Shown here: positions 24,884 to 32,604 of the stretch, one piece after another
How positions within the stretch are numbered: the first letter of the stretch is position 1
Layout of the letters: the number at the start of each line of letters is the position of its first letter
NCBI GenBank assembly: GCA_000403335.2
Contig: KE159630.1
Location: forward strand, 425,714 to 489,713
DNA from: Lachnospiraceae bacterium MD335
GTDB taxonomy: Bacteria > Bacillota > Clostridia > Lachnospirales > Lachnospiraceae
Length of the DNA: 64,000 nt
Reading direction: 5' to 3'
Notes under the pieces: generated by a model
Told to the model about the DNA's origin: nothing
The model's input: only the letters and a program-made list of their open reading frames with translations
Database searches by the model: none
Translations under genes and position numbers: made by a program

Positions 24884-25442
24884 TGAAGATTTAATATTAT
24901 TGTACCCGTGGGTTGATTTAGTTTTAGAATTGTTTAAAGGAGTTATGCCAACACTGGTAGCATTATTGGCGATTTATCTAAACAATTCATTTGCTAGTGA
25001 ACGTGAATTAATATATAGAAAAAAGAATTTGCAATTAGATTATTATACGAAAATGTTAAATTGGCTTCACAATACTAAGAATGATATTATGGATGTGTCT
25101 CGTGAACTTGATAATGCGTTATATAAGAGGGATCCAAATGATCGCGTGAACAGATACAATAATTTTATAAATTCAATTAGTAAAATGAATACAAGTATTG
25201 CTGCTTGGAAAGATACATACAGTTTCATACTAGATATTTATTGTTGTGATATTGAATTGAATCAGTTAAAAGAAGATATATTTATCTGTTCAGACACTCT
25301 TAAAAAAATAGGTGATAAATATATTAATCAAGTGGATACAACAATGGCAACAGATGAAATCAATAATGTCGTGATAAAAACCAATAAAGCAATAGATGAA
25401 TGTATAAGGGAGCTTCTTAAAGAGATAAATACATTATATTGA
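24876..25442 (+). CDS. Membrane-anchored helical protein of unknown function
   Basis: 188 residues from ATG 24876 behind GGAGAGG. One N-terminal hydrophobic segment (residues ~9-35, LYPWVDLVLELFKGVMPTLV and on) is followed by about 150 residues of charged, helical, probably coiled-coil sequence with no enzyme motif. Base composition is strongly AT-rich compared with the flanking core genes, pointing to recent acquisition. Topology suggests a membrane sensor or effector. No family recognised. Confidence 0.7.
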   Translation: MSYEDLILLYPWVDLVLELFKGVMPTLVALLAIYLNNSFASERELIYRKKNLQLDYYTKMLNWLHNTKNDIMDVSRELDNALYKRDPNDRVNRYNNFINSISKMNTSIAAWKDTYSFILDIYCCDIELNQLKEDIFICSDTLKKIGDKYINQVDTTMATDEINNVVIKTNKAIDECIRELLKEINTLY

Positions 25443-25715
25443 AAATTTTTATCGGTAAAGAAAATGGAAAATAGAGTTAAAGCTCAGGAAGAAAAAATGA
25501 CCTGTTATCGTTTGACAAGCCAAAATACCGACTCAGCACCATTCTGTCAAATCAGCCTAAGTGGATTGCACTCACATAGAAATATAAACTTGATGCGCCA
25601 AAACAGGGGGATCAAATCTTCAAGTAACAAACATATTTAAAAATAAAATTTATAAGAAATACATCATCACAATATAGATATGTTAGTTGGGATAAACATA
25701 ATAAGAAAAGGGTAG
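25443..25715. other. Decayed sequence before the solo IS end
   Basis: No supported gene. A 58-codon frame at 25464-25640 lacks a ribosome binding site and has an unnatural composition. It is probably leftover of the second IS copy or older insertions. Confidence 0.5.
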
Positions 25716-25833
25716 TTAAATTTTACATCAAAAAGGAGAAGGATTCCTTATTTTTGGGCTTAATTTTTTAAATTGTACATAATCAGTTTTACGATTGGTG
25801 GTTCTGTGGATAGAACTGCGGAAACTCAAGAAT
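25716..25833. repeat. 118-bp direct repeat, copy 2 (solo right end of the IS)
   Basis: About 92 percent identical to 22846-22963, including the terminal inverted repeat at 25817-25830. No matching left end or transposase is found nearby, so it is a solo end. It lies 12 bases upstream of the tRNA-Thr promoter. Confidence 0.85.
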
Positions 25834-25841
25834 GCAGGGGC

Positions 25842-25870
25842 TTGACAAGATGTCCTATCTGTGATAATAT
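25842..25870 (+). promoter_or_regulatory. tRNA-Thr promoter
   Basis: Perfect TTGACA (25842-25847) and TAATAT (25865-25870), 17-base spacer, ahead of the tRNA-Thr pseudogene and the intact tRNA. Confidence 0.85.
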
Positions 25871-25906
25871 GTTCTACGGTAACAGCAATTGATTTGCTGG
25901 GAACTA

Positions 25907-25967
25907 GCTGCTATAGCACAGTCGGTAGAGCGTCGCATTGGTAGTTATGAAATCACTGGTTCAATTT
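25907..25967 (+). pseudogene. Degenerate tRNA-Thr copy
   Basis: The first ~41 bases match the 5' half of the intact tRNA-Thr downstream with about three changes, through anticodon loop TTGGTAG. The 3' half is unrelated and cannot pair. Remnant of a tandem tRNA duplication or of an earlier integration at this tRNA. Confidence 0.75.
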
Positions 25968-25979
25968 AATATTGTTTAA

Positions 25980-26052
25980 GCTGCTGTGGCTCAGTCGGTA
26001 GAGCGTCGCATTGGTAGTGCGGAGGTCACGGGTCCGATTCCCGTCAGCAGCT
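25980..26052 (+). tRNA. tRNA-Thr (anticodon GGT)
   Basis: Complete 73-base cloverleaf. Acceptor GCTGCTG/CAGCAGC, D-arm GCTC/GAGC, anticodon stem TCGCA/TGCGG with loop TTGGTAG (anticodon GGT), T-arm ACGGG/CCCGT with loop TCCGATT, discriminator T. CCA is not encoded. It is the integration target of the island that follows. Confidence 0.95.
26011..26044 (+). other. Attachment site, tRNA-proximal (attL)
   Basis: 34 bases from the anticodon loop through the T-arm of tRNA-Thr, repeated perfectly at 29233-29266. Integrases of the tyrosine family typically recombine in exactly this part of tRNA genes. Confidence 0.85.
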
Positions 26053-26056
26053 CGCG

Positions 26057-26093
26057 AATATTGATTTTAAAGGTTTTAAGGTCAATATTTTTT
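26057..26093 (+). terminator. Intrinsic terminator after tRNA-Thr
   Basis: 8-bp AT-rich stem AATATTGA (26057-26064) against TCAATATT (26082-26089) followed by T residues. Confidence 0.65.
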
Positions 26094-26190
26094 GGTGCAA
26101 AAACCGAACCCATGAACGCAACATAATGACTCTCTTAGTTACCGAAAATGGTTACCGCTTCTATTGCTCTTATCTAAAAAAAGTTACTGT

Positions 26191-26616
26191 TTAGTTACTA
26201 TTGGTTACCGAATCCAATAAGGTATTAGAAAAGTCCGTTGTACTCTTATTGAACCATTCTATAAATTCCCTCGTAAAATATTGTACTACTGGTGTTAATA
26301 TAATACTGCATAATGGTGTAATGGAAATTACATAGACAACAATATACAATATTACTCTGATAAACCAATGAACCATTTTTCTATCCGAACTATTATAACC
26401 ACAACTTCTTGATAAAAAACCAGTTGTCCTATATGCAATCTCACAAAATATATTATCTAGAATATTCATAAGTATCGTTGTAACTAGAATTCCAATCAAA
26501 AATTCCAATCTATCATTATATTTATATTCTAAATTTATCTTATACCCTAAATAGGCATAAGCAAGTTGTAATAAAATGGTTGCCCAATAATTAAAAATAC
26601 GTTGTACCTTATACAT
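26191..26616 (-). CDS. Small multi-span membrane protein in the tRNA-Thr island
   Basis: 141 residues from ATG 26616 behind a perfect AAGGAGG. About three hydrophobic segments: near residues 10-28, 38-55 and 88-112 (VILYIVVYVISITPLCSIIL type). No family recognised. It has its own promoter (26637-26665) and is transcribed away from the island's plus-strand genes. Role unknown; a membrane effector of a defence or immunity locus is only a guess. Confidence 0.7.
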   Translation of the reverse strand: MYKVQRIFNYWATILLQLAYAYLGYKINLEYKYNDRLEFLIGILVTTILMNILDNIFCEIAYRTTGFLSRSCGYNSSDRKMVHWFIRVILYIVVYVISITPLCSIILTPVVQYFTREFIEWFNKSTTDFSNTLLDSVTNSN

Positions 26617-26636
26617 GGTCCTCCTTTGTTTACCTG

Positions 26637-26665
26637 TATATCAAAGTAAGTCAGACTATTGTCAA
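26637..26665 (-). promoter_or_regulatory. Promoter of the island membrane-protein gene
   Basis: On the minus strand perfect TTGACA (26660-26665) and GATATA (26637-26642) with a 17-base spacer. Confidence 0.6.
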
Positions 26666-26848
26666 AGCAAATAATCAACCCACAAGAAATGTAACTGTCA
26701 TAGATTATTCAAACAATAGCGGTTATTATTAGTTAAATTATACTGGAAAGGTTGTCGCTTGACAATGGCGACCAAGAAATAATTTTCTAATAGAAATATA
26801 TGCATGAATCAAAAAGGTTCTAAGATTTAAAATCTGAACGTTACAGAC

Positions 26849-27082
26849 CTATTCAATATCTTCTAATAATTGATGAATTGAAATCTCTAATACTTCTGCA
26901 ATATCCAATAACACCTCTAAAGAAAAGGGCTGGTCACAATTAACGGCTTCTATTTTTGTTAAATAACTAATGCTAATTCCCATTTTATCTGCTAATTGTT
27001 CTTGAGTAAGACCTTTTTGCTTACGATATTTTTTGATTGCCTGACCTATAATTTTATACAGTTCCGTATGTTTTTGGCTCAT
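26849..27082 (-). CDS. XRE-type repressor of the tRNA-Thr island
   Basis: 77-residue single-domain Cro/C1-type regulator. Helix-turn-helix KGLTQEQLADKMGISISYLTKIE at residues ~24-46, then a short acidic helix (LLDIAEVLEISIHQLLEDIE). ATG 27082 is preceded by AGAGGTGA. Divergent from the Cys-rich small gene. A palindrome in the intergenic space (27134-27150) is its likely operator. Confidence 0.88.
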   Translation of the reverse strand: MSQKHTELYKIIGQAIKKYRKQKGLTQEQLADKMGISISYLTKIEAVNCDQPFSLEVLLDIAEVLEISIHQLLEDIE

Positions 27083-27133
27083 TTTCGTATCACCTCTTTC
27101 TTACAATTTTAAGTGATGAAGCGAAAATAAAAG

Positions 27134-27150
27134 TTTCAGTTATACTGAAA
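27134..27150. promoter_or_regulatory. Palindromic operator in the divergent island promoter
   Basis: TTTCAG-TTATA-CTGAAA, a perfect 6-5-6 inverted repeat containing a TATACT -10-like hexamer (27141-27146) on the plus strand. Binding by the adjacent XRE-type protein would block both directions. Confidence 0.6.
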
Positions 27151-27186
27151 GTATCATGTAACCGAACGGAAAAGGAGTGCATAAAA

Positions 27187-27393
27187 ATGGAATGTAAAGA
27201 ATGCAAAAAAGGCTATGAAAGAGGCGGTAACTCTCTTGGAATTCTCTTAAATAGTAAATTAGACTGTAAAAATTGCATATTTGTATATAGTCCGGATGAT
27301 AATACCGGTGCATGTGCAGTGTTTACACTAAAACCAAACAAAGTTTTGGATGGTGGCAAATGCGATAAAAAACTTACAGAAGATGACCTCTAA
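27187..27393 (+). CDS. Small cysteine-rich protein
   Basis: 68 residues behind AAAGGAGTG. Six cysteines: CKECKKG near the N terminus, CKNCIF in the middle, then isolated CAV and KCD. The first two CxxC pairs suggest a zinc ribbon or similar metal site. No family recognised. First plus-strand gene after the divergent operator, so probably under the XRE-type protein's control. Confidence 0.7.
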   Translation: MECKECKKGYERGGNSLGILLNSKLDCKNCIFVYSPDDNTGACAVFTLKPNKVLDGGKCDKKLTEDDL

Positions 27394-27446
27394 AAAACAA
27401 GTAGAATTTTTATAAAAATATATCTATTGAAAGGGAATAAAGAAAA

Positions 27447-28303
27447 ATGAATACCTTTAAAGAACAAATTATAGAATCGCAACAAGACCTTCTATCAAAA
27501 AAGGATTTGATACATAATGAGGAAAATACAAAGCAAGCATTGATTAACCCATTTTTATTATTGTTGGGTTATGACATACACAATCCAAATGAAGTAGAGT
27601 TTGAGTTTCATGCCAGTTTTTCATACAAAAACAGTGATAAAGTAGATTATGCAGTAAAATCCAAAGGAAAACCACTCTTCTTTATAGAAGCCAAAAAAGT
27701 AACCAAGGATTTAACAAATCATTATGCTCAATTAGAGTATTATCTATCAACTAATAGTGATGTTGAAATAGGCATTCTTACTAATGGTATTGTTTATAAA
27801 TTCTTTGCATATTTTGAGAAGCTAAAGACAATGGATAAAGAGCCATTTTTTGTGTTTGATTTTGAAAATATGGAAGATGAAAAAATAGATATATTATCCC
27901 TCTTTTGTAAAAATGGCTTTGATTTAAACAAACTGCTAAAAAGGCGAGGAACTTTGGTATTATAGAAAAATTACTCATAAATTAAAAGAACTTCTTACCA
28001 AGCCAAGTGATGATTTTATTCGATTACTGGCAAAAGATTATAGTCCTACTAAAGATAACTGCCAGTGCATTGGAAAAGTTCCGTCCTATTGTAAATAAAT
28101 CAATTACTACTGCTATTACCGACCTAACACAAGAAAGTCTGGTTGATGAAGCAAACGAAGAAAAATCAAAGGTCATTATTACCACTGATGAAGAATTAAA
28201 GGCTTTTGAAATGACAAAGGAATTATTGTTAAAGGCTCATAAGGATATTTCCAATGTTGATTATAAGGACACTGTAAGTTATTTTGGTATCTATAACCGT
28301 TAA
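27447..28303 (+). pseudogene. Restriction-type protein (HsdR N-terminal-like), frameshifted and truncated
   Basis: The first frame (27447-27965) has the nuclease-like core of type I restriction R-subunit N domains: ENTKQALINPFLLLLGYDI, then KVDYAVK, then LFFIEAKK (Asp...ExK). It breaks near 27940. The protein continues in another frame (EELWYYRKITHKLKELLTKP, then FIRLLAKDYSPTK). An extra G near 28045 shifts it again into the frame ITASALEKFRPIVNK...DTVSYFGIYNR, ending at 28303. Two frameshifts plus a lost C terminus, replaced by an integrase stub, make it inactive as a full-length protein. The 172-residue N-terminal piece still has the nuclease motif. Confidence 0.8.
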
Positions 28304-28443
28304 AAGTAAATATTGTAGATATTTCCGACATATTAGGTCATACACAAACCAGTACCACTATGAATATATATGCTCATAGTTTTGAGGAACAAAAGAGAAT
28401 TGCAAGCGATAAGATTGATGAGTTTTTAAGAAAGAATGCATAG
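28297..28443 (+). pseudogene. C-terminal stub of a tyrosine integrase
   Basis: In a frame different from the gene before it: PLKVNIVDISDILGHTQ, then STTMNIYAHSFEEQKR, ending DEFLRKNA and TAG at 28441-28443. LGHTQTSTTMNIYAHS is the last conserved box of tyrosine recombinases, with the histidine of LGH and the tyrosine nucleophile. The rest of the integrase is deleted, consistent with a dead island. Confidence 0.88.
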
Positions 28444-28450
28444 TTTTATG

Positions 28451-28479
28451 AGGTTAGCTGAAATTGGCTAACCTTTTTT
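28451..28479 (+). terminator. Intrinsic terminator after the integrase stub
   Basis: 8-bp stem AGGTTAGC (28451-28458) against GCTAACCT (28467-28474) followed by six T. Confidence 0.88.
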
Positions 28480-28546
28480 CTTGCAATAATGTTTCTGATG
28501 TACAATAATATATCTATACTTATATCGAAGCAAAGGAAAAGGCCTT

Positions 28547-29095
28547 ATGAAAAATAAGATTCAAGCGGAACTTAAACATTTCTTTTCACTTTTATCTCAA
28601 AATCAAATTGAAGTATACAATGAATTTAGTTTACAACATGAATTAGGGATTTATTTGAGAAGTGTCTTTACGCAACATAAGATACAGTTTGAAAGAAATA
28701 CTAAATTCTTTGGTATATCAAATTGCATTAAACATGAAATAGATATTGTAATCTATAATGAAATTGAAAAATATGCCATTGAATTAAAATATCCATTGAA
28801 TGGACAATACCCTGAGCAAATGTATTCATTTGTTAAAGACATTAAGTTTTATGAGGAATTAAAAGAAAATGGTTTTGATGCAACATTTTGTGTGACCCTT
28901 GTTCAAGACAAGAATTTTTATGAGGGCAAACGAATAGACGGAATTTATTCCTATTTTAGAAGTGATAATGCGATTAACGGTATTATTACAAAGCCAACAG
29001 GTACAAAGAAAGACGAGATTGAAATTCATAATACATACTATATCCATTGGGAAAATTGTAATTATGAACGTTTTTACATTGTTGAATGTACATAA
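28547..29095 (+). CDS. PD-(D/E)XK-like protein of the tRNA-Thr island
   Basis: 182 residues behind AAGGAAAAGG. The core IKHEIDIVIYNEIEKYAIELKYP has the Asp...ExK arrangement of restriction-endonuclease-like folds (Asp65, Glu78, Lys80 approximately), preceded by a helical segment with a glutamate (FSLQHELGIYLRSVF). Aromatic-rich C-terminal half without a second domain. Could be a small nuclease with a defence or mobile-element role. Family unknown; the catalytic reading is from motif shape only. Confidence 0.65.
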   Translation: MKNKIQAELKHFFSLLSQNQIEVYNEFSLQHELGIYLRSVFTQHKIQFERNTKFFGISNCIKHEIDIVIYNEIEKYAIELKYPLNGQYPEQMYSFVKDIKFYEELKENGFDATFCVTLVQDKNFYEGKRIDGIYSYFRSDNAINGIITKPTGTKKDEIEIHNTYYIHWENCNYERFYIVECT

Positions 29096-29232
29096 ATAGT
29101 TACTGTTTAGATACCGAACATTTACAAAGTTGTAATGAGTTACATAAGGATATAAAACAAGGGAATTAAAGAATGTGATAAAATCAATACTTCCACAACA
29201 CTACCAATAAATATCAAAAGTAAAAAATATTT

Positions 29233-29274
29233 TTGGTAGTGCGGAGGTCACGGGTCCGATTCCCGTTAGTAGCT
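29233..29274 (+). other. Attachment site, distal (attR), with tRNA-Thr 3' half
   Basis: 34 bases (29233-29266) identical to 26011-26044, then eight bases with two C-to-T changes against the tRNA end. It cannot fold as a tRNA because the 5' half is absent. It marks the far end of the island. Confidence 0.88.
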
Positions 29275-29283
29275 TGTAAAAAG

Positions 29284-29307
29284 CCTTGTTAAATGCAAGG
29301 TTTTTTT
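29284..29307 (+). terminator. Terminator next to attR
   Basis: CCTTG (29284-29288) against CAAGG (29296-29300) followed by seven T. It probably was the native terminator of tRNA-Thr before the island separated them. Confidence 0.7.
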
Positions 29308-29551
29308 ATTGCTTTAGAGAATAGAAATATCAAAGGTTGGTTTCACCATTCCCAAAGTAAAAGTACATATGGGTCATTTTATTCTTCCCATGTGTAATAA
29401 AGACGGCGGCAATCCACCATATACAAAACTAAAGATAACCTGGAACAACCTTTTAAATGAAACCATGAACAGGAATCGTGTAGCAGGTAAAGCTGGGATT
29501 TTTAGACTTTTCTGAGAAATTGAAAAATCGAAACGCTTTGCAGAAAATCAA

Positions 29552-29606
29552 AAAAACGCCGAGAGCATGCAAAAACATGATGTTTATGCGGTTTCTCGGC
29601 GTTTTT
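29552..29606. terminator. Terminator of the class A PBP gene
   Basis: 13-bp stem AAAAACGCCGAGA (29552-29564) against TCTCGGCGTTTTT (29594-29606). It carries T runs in both directions and lies 57 bases past the PBP stop. Confidence 0.85.
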
Positions 29607-29663
29607 GATTCCCCAACCGACCTAAAATCAGCTTGCTCGGGAAAGAAAATTCTGTTATTTTTA

Positions 29664-32333
29664 TTAATCCGTATCAGATGCAGGAAGCGGATTTGCTTCG
29701 GCTGCTTCGGCAGCAGCGGCAGGATTTGATCTTAGCTGCATTTCAAGCATTTGCTGCTGCAATACCTCCTGTGCATTTGGCAGTGCAAAGAAGGCGGCTG
29801 TGTGCGGACATAACTGTGTGTTGGCTTCCGCATTGGGGTCTGTTTCCTGCGTCGTGTTTCCTGCGCTTGCAAGGTTGTTGTCCTGAAGTCTTGCAGGGAT
29901 ATTTTCTACAATGGAAGCATTCTTAAACGGGCATTCCTCCGTTGCATTCAGACCGGAGTAAGTGCATACATTTGAGAAAGAATGTACATCACAGTACCCT
30001 GTAGGAACCGTTCCTTCTGCAAAATATTCCGTCACAACACATCCATCGCAGACGCCGGCAATCGGAAGTCTTCCGGATTTCGAACATACCTTCGCTGTCA
30101 CAATGCCGTTTGCCATAGGAAAGGCTTTGTACTCAAGATTTTCATGTATTTTTGACATGACTGCCTTCCACATTTTCTTTGAAAGATTCTTTTCCGCAGA
30201 AGAGGTCATGTTAACATTGTTATCGTAGCCTGTCCATGTGGTAGCAGTATAGTACGGTGTAAAGCCAGAAAACCATACGTCCTTGTAGTCGGAAGTCGTA
30301 CCTGTTTTTCCGGCAATTGCCATGTTTCCGAAATTTACCGATCCGCCGGTACCGGAAGTGACAACGGATACCATCGCGTTTGTGAGCAGCCATGCGGTTG
30401 ATTCCTTGATGACCTGCGTCGATTCGGGAGCGGTGTTGTCGATTAACACATTTCCGTCGTGGTCAACAATTTTTGTATAGAGCTTTGGCTTAATATAGGT
30501 GCCGTTATTTGCGATTGCAGCATAGGCGGCGTTGAGCTCCATGTTCGTAACACCGTCCGTAATTCCGCCAAGCGCGAGCGGCTGACCAATGTCGGAAACG
30601 ATTGTTCCGTCGCTTTCCACGCGCTTGTCAACAAGTGTCGTAAAGCCGAAATTTTGGAGATAGTCAAAACCAAGCTGCGCTGAAACCTGTGTGAGTGTCT
30701 TGACTGCCACAATATTTGCAGACTGTGCAATACCATAACGCAGACTTAACAGACCTCTGTAGGAGCTGCCCCACCAGTTTCTGACAGGGCGTCCGCTTGC
30801 ATAGTTGAACGGTGCATCATTCTGCACATCTGCAAGTGTAAGTCCCGCGCTGTCCAATGCAGGTGCATAGGTAGAGACGACTTTAAAAGTGGAACCCGGC
30901 TGACGTGTCGTGTTGGAAGCACGGTTTAAAGTACGGCTTGCCTCCTTTGTACCGCGTCCGCCGACCATTGCGACAACATATCCGGTCGACTGCTCCTCGA
31001 CTGTAATGGAAACCTGCGGCTGCGGTGTGAGTGTCACACGTTCACCGTCCACCTTGTCTCCGGAAGACATCACTGCTTCCTTGTACGCCTCAATGGCTTC
31101 ATAAGCCTCCTCTTTTGAGTCGTAGAGCAGGTTGAATCCGGCGTTCTGCTCTTTGTAGTATGCCTTGAACATTTCCGTGCTGTGATTTTCCTTTTCACCG
31201 TTTGCTTTTTCAATCGTGAGGACGTAATTTAAATACCACTTGACATTTTCGGGGTAATTTTCTTCGTCTCCATACACTTCGTCACAGATTGCCTGAATGT
31301 CGGGATCCTGTGTGGTATAAATGCTTAATCCTCCGCTGTATAACAGCTTATATGCCTGTGTTTCGTTAAATCCCTTGATTTCGATGAGATCGGCAAGTAC
31401 CTGTTCAGTCACTTCGTCTACAAAGTATGTATAGACTGAATTGGCATCACTTTCCTCATTTACGGCAGCAATCCTGCTGTATACATCGTCCGCAACCGCT
31501 TCGTCATACTCCTCCTGTGTGATATACCCCAGTTCCTTCATTTTATCCAGTACAGACTGACGTCTTTTTACATTTTCTTCAGGATGGGAGATCGGGTTGT
31601 ACTTTGAAGGATTTTGCGTAATGGCAGCAATTGTGGCACATTCCGAGAGTGTGAGCTGATAAGGCTGCTTGTTGAAATAGCGCATCGCGGCTGCTTTTAC
31701 GCCTAGCGTATTTTGCCCAAGATTTATGGTGTTCATATAAATTTCCAAAATCTTTTCCTTGGGCATTTCCTTCTCAAGCTCCATAGCAAGGGACTGTTCC
31801 TGTATTTTTCGCTTGATTTTTTGAATGGTGTTCTCATTTACCCAGTCATCAAATACAGCATTTTTAATCAACTGCTGTGTAATGGTTGACGCACCCTGAG
31901 CAGATTTTCCTTTGGTTTTGATAAATTGAAAACCGGAACGTACCATGCCTTTTAAGTCGATTCCTTTGTGAATATAGAAACGTTCATCCTCAATTGCAAC
32001 AAAGGCATCGGAAAGATACTGCGGAATTTTTGACATATCCTCATAGCTTCTGTTTGAGTTTGCAGCCACAAGCTTGGCAATGTCGTTGCCTTTTGCGTCG
32101 TAGACGACCGTAGCATAGCCAGTCGGCAAAACGGACACAGGGTCAATATCAGGCGTAGATGAGAGGATTCCTTTGAACATACCGAGTCCGCAGCAGATTC
32201 CGATGACTGCCATAGAAAGTGCAGCGATCAGTACAAGCTTCAGGGCTGTGACGATTACCATTTTTTTCAGTTTTATTTTTTTTGAAGTGAGGGATTTTTG
32301 GACTTTTGAAATTCCTTTTTTCCCGTAATTCAT
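29664..32333 (-). CDS. Class A penicillin-binding protein (PBP1A-type)
   Basis: 889-residue bifunctional peptidoglycan synthase. Membrane anchor at residues ~27-50, then a glycosyltransferase-51 domain with catalytic Glu115 in EDERFYIHKG and the STITQQLIKN and RYFNK motifs. The transpeptidase follows: SxxK as Ser481-Lys484 (STFK), SxN at SAN near 538, KTG at 676-678. The C-terminal tail has several cysteines (VCDGC, GYCDVH) and an Asn/Gln/Ala/Glu-rich end. ATG 32333 has a perfect GGAGGTG. Complete. The promoter with a palindrome lies directly upstream. Confidence 0.96.
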   Translation of the reverse strand: MNYGKKGISKVQKSLTSKKIKLKKMVIVTALKLVLIAALSMAVIGICCGLGMFKGILSSTPDIDPVSVLPTGYATVVYDAKGNDIAKLVAANSNRSYEDMSKIPQYLSDAFVAIEDERFYIHKGIDLKGMVRSGFQFIKTKGKSAQGASTITQQLIKNAVFDDWVNENTIQKIKRKIQEQSLAMELEKEMPKEKILEIYMNTINLGQNTLGVKAAAMRYFNKQPYQLTLSECATIAAITQNPSKYNPISHPEENVKRRQSVLDKMKELGYITQEEYDEAVADDVYSRIAAVNEESDANSVYTYFVDEVTEQVLADLIEIKGFNETQAYKLLYSGGLSIYTTQDPDIQAICDEVYGDEENYPENVKWYLNYVLTIEKANGEKENHSTEMFKAYYKEQNAGFNLLYDSKEEAYEAIEAYKEAVMSSGDKVDGERVTLTPQPQVSITVEEQSTGYVVAMVGGRGTKEASRTLNRASNTTRQPGSTFKVVSTYAPALDSAGLTLADVQNDAPFNYASGRPVRNWWGSSYRGLLSLRYGIAQSANIVAVKTLTQVSAQLGFDYLQNFGFTTLVDKRVESDGTIVSDIGQPLALGGITDGVTNMELNAAYAAIANNGTYIKPKLYTKIVDHDGNVLIDNTAPESTQVIKESTAWLLTNAMVSVVTSGTGGSVNFGNMAIAGKTGTTSDYKDVWFSGFTPYYTATTWTGYDNNVNMTSSAEKNLSKKMWKAVMSKIHENLEYKAFPMANGIVTAKVCSKSGRLPIAGVCDGCVVTEYFAEGTVPTGYCDVHSFSNVCTYSGLNATEECPFKNASIVENIPARLQDNNLASAGNTTQETDPNAEANTQLCPHTAAFFALPNAQEVLQQQMLEMQLRSNPAAAAEAAEANPLPASDTD

Positions 32334-32381
32334 TTCGTCACCTCCAAAATAAGTGCTTTTAAAAATTATGTAACAATATAA

Positions 32382-32408
32382 AATGCCATTGGCATTCTAC
32401 TCATTATA
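32382..32408 (-). promoter_or_regulatory. PBP promoter -10 and overlapping palindrome
   Basis: A minus-strand TATAAT at 32403-32408 with a poor -35 is followed, at the expected transcription start, by the perfect palindrome AATGCCA-T-TGGCATT (32382-32396). A repressor bound there would block initiation. The cognate protein is unknown. Confidence 0.5.
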
Positions 32409-32604
32409 ACAAATTATGGCAGTGAAATAAAGGTTTTTTTTCATTATAGCCGTATGACTTACTTTTTATGCGAATATATGCTATATTTATGATACCGGTA
32501 ATATTGTATTTGCAGGGTTTGAAGATATAGTAGGAATTTCGTGGAAGAAAGGTCGGGTTTTGTTGCCTGAATACGCAAACTGTGAAAGGAGCATGGTTAT
32601 AAAT

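Larger units (their letters stand above)
26011..29274 (+). mobile_element. Decayed integrative island in tRNA-Thr
   Basis: About 3.2 kb bounded by a 34-bp perfect direct repeat of the tRNA-Thr 3' half, AT-rich compared with the core on either side. Contents: a membrane protein and an XRE-type regulator (minus), a small Cys-rich protein, a broken restriction-type gene, the last part of a tyrosine integrase, and a PD-(D/E)XK-like protein (plus). No intact integrase, so it is no longer mobile by itself. Confidence 0.85.
29275..29663. other. Junction region between island and PBP gene
   Basis: Holds two terminators (listed separately) and a 48-codon frame at 29369-29515 (MGHFILPMCNKDGG...KAGIFRLF). 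That frame has no convincing ribosome binding site, continues open upstream in the same frame, and is most likely a gene remnant. Nothing else supported. Confidence 0.5.

Noticed and set aside
25464-25640. 58-codon open frame before the solo IS end
   Set aside because: No ribosome binding site and non-protein-like composition in a decayed region.
29233-29274. A second tRNA-Thr gene
   Set aside because: Only the 3' half is present; no acceptor 5' strand or D-arm can be formed.
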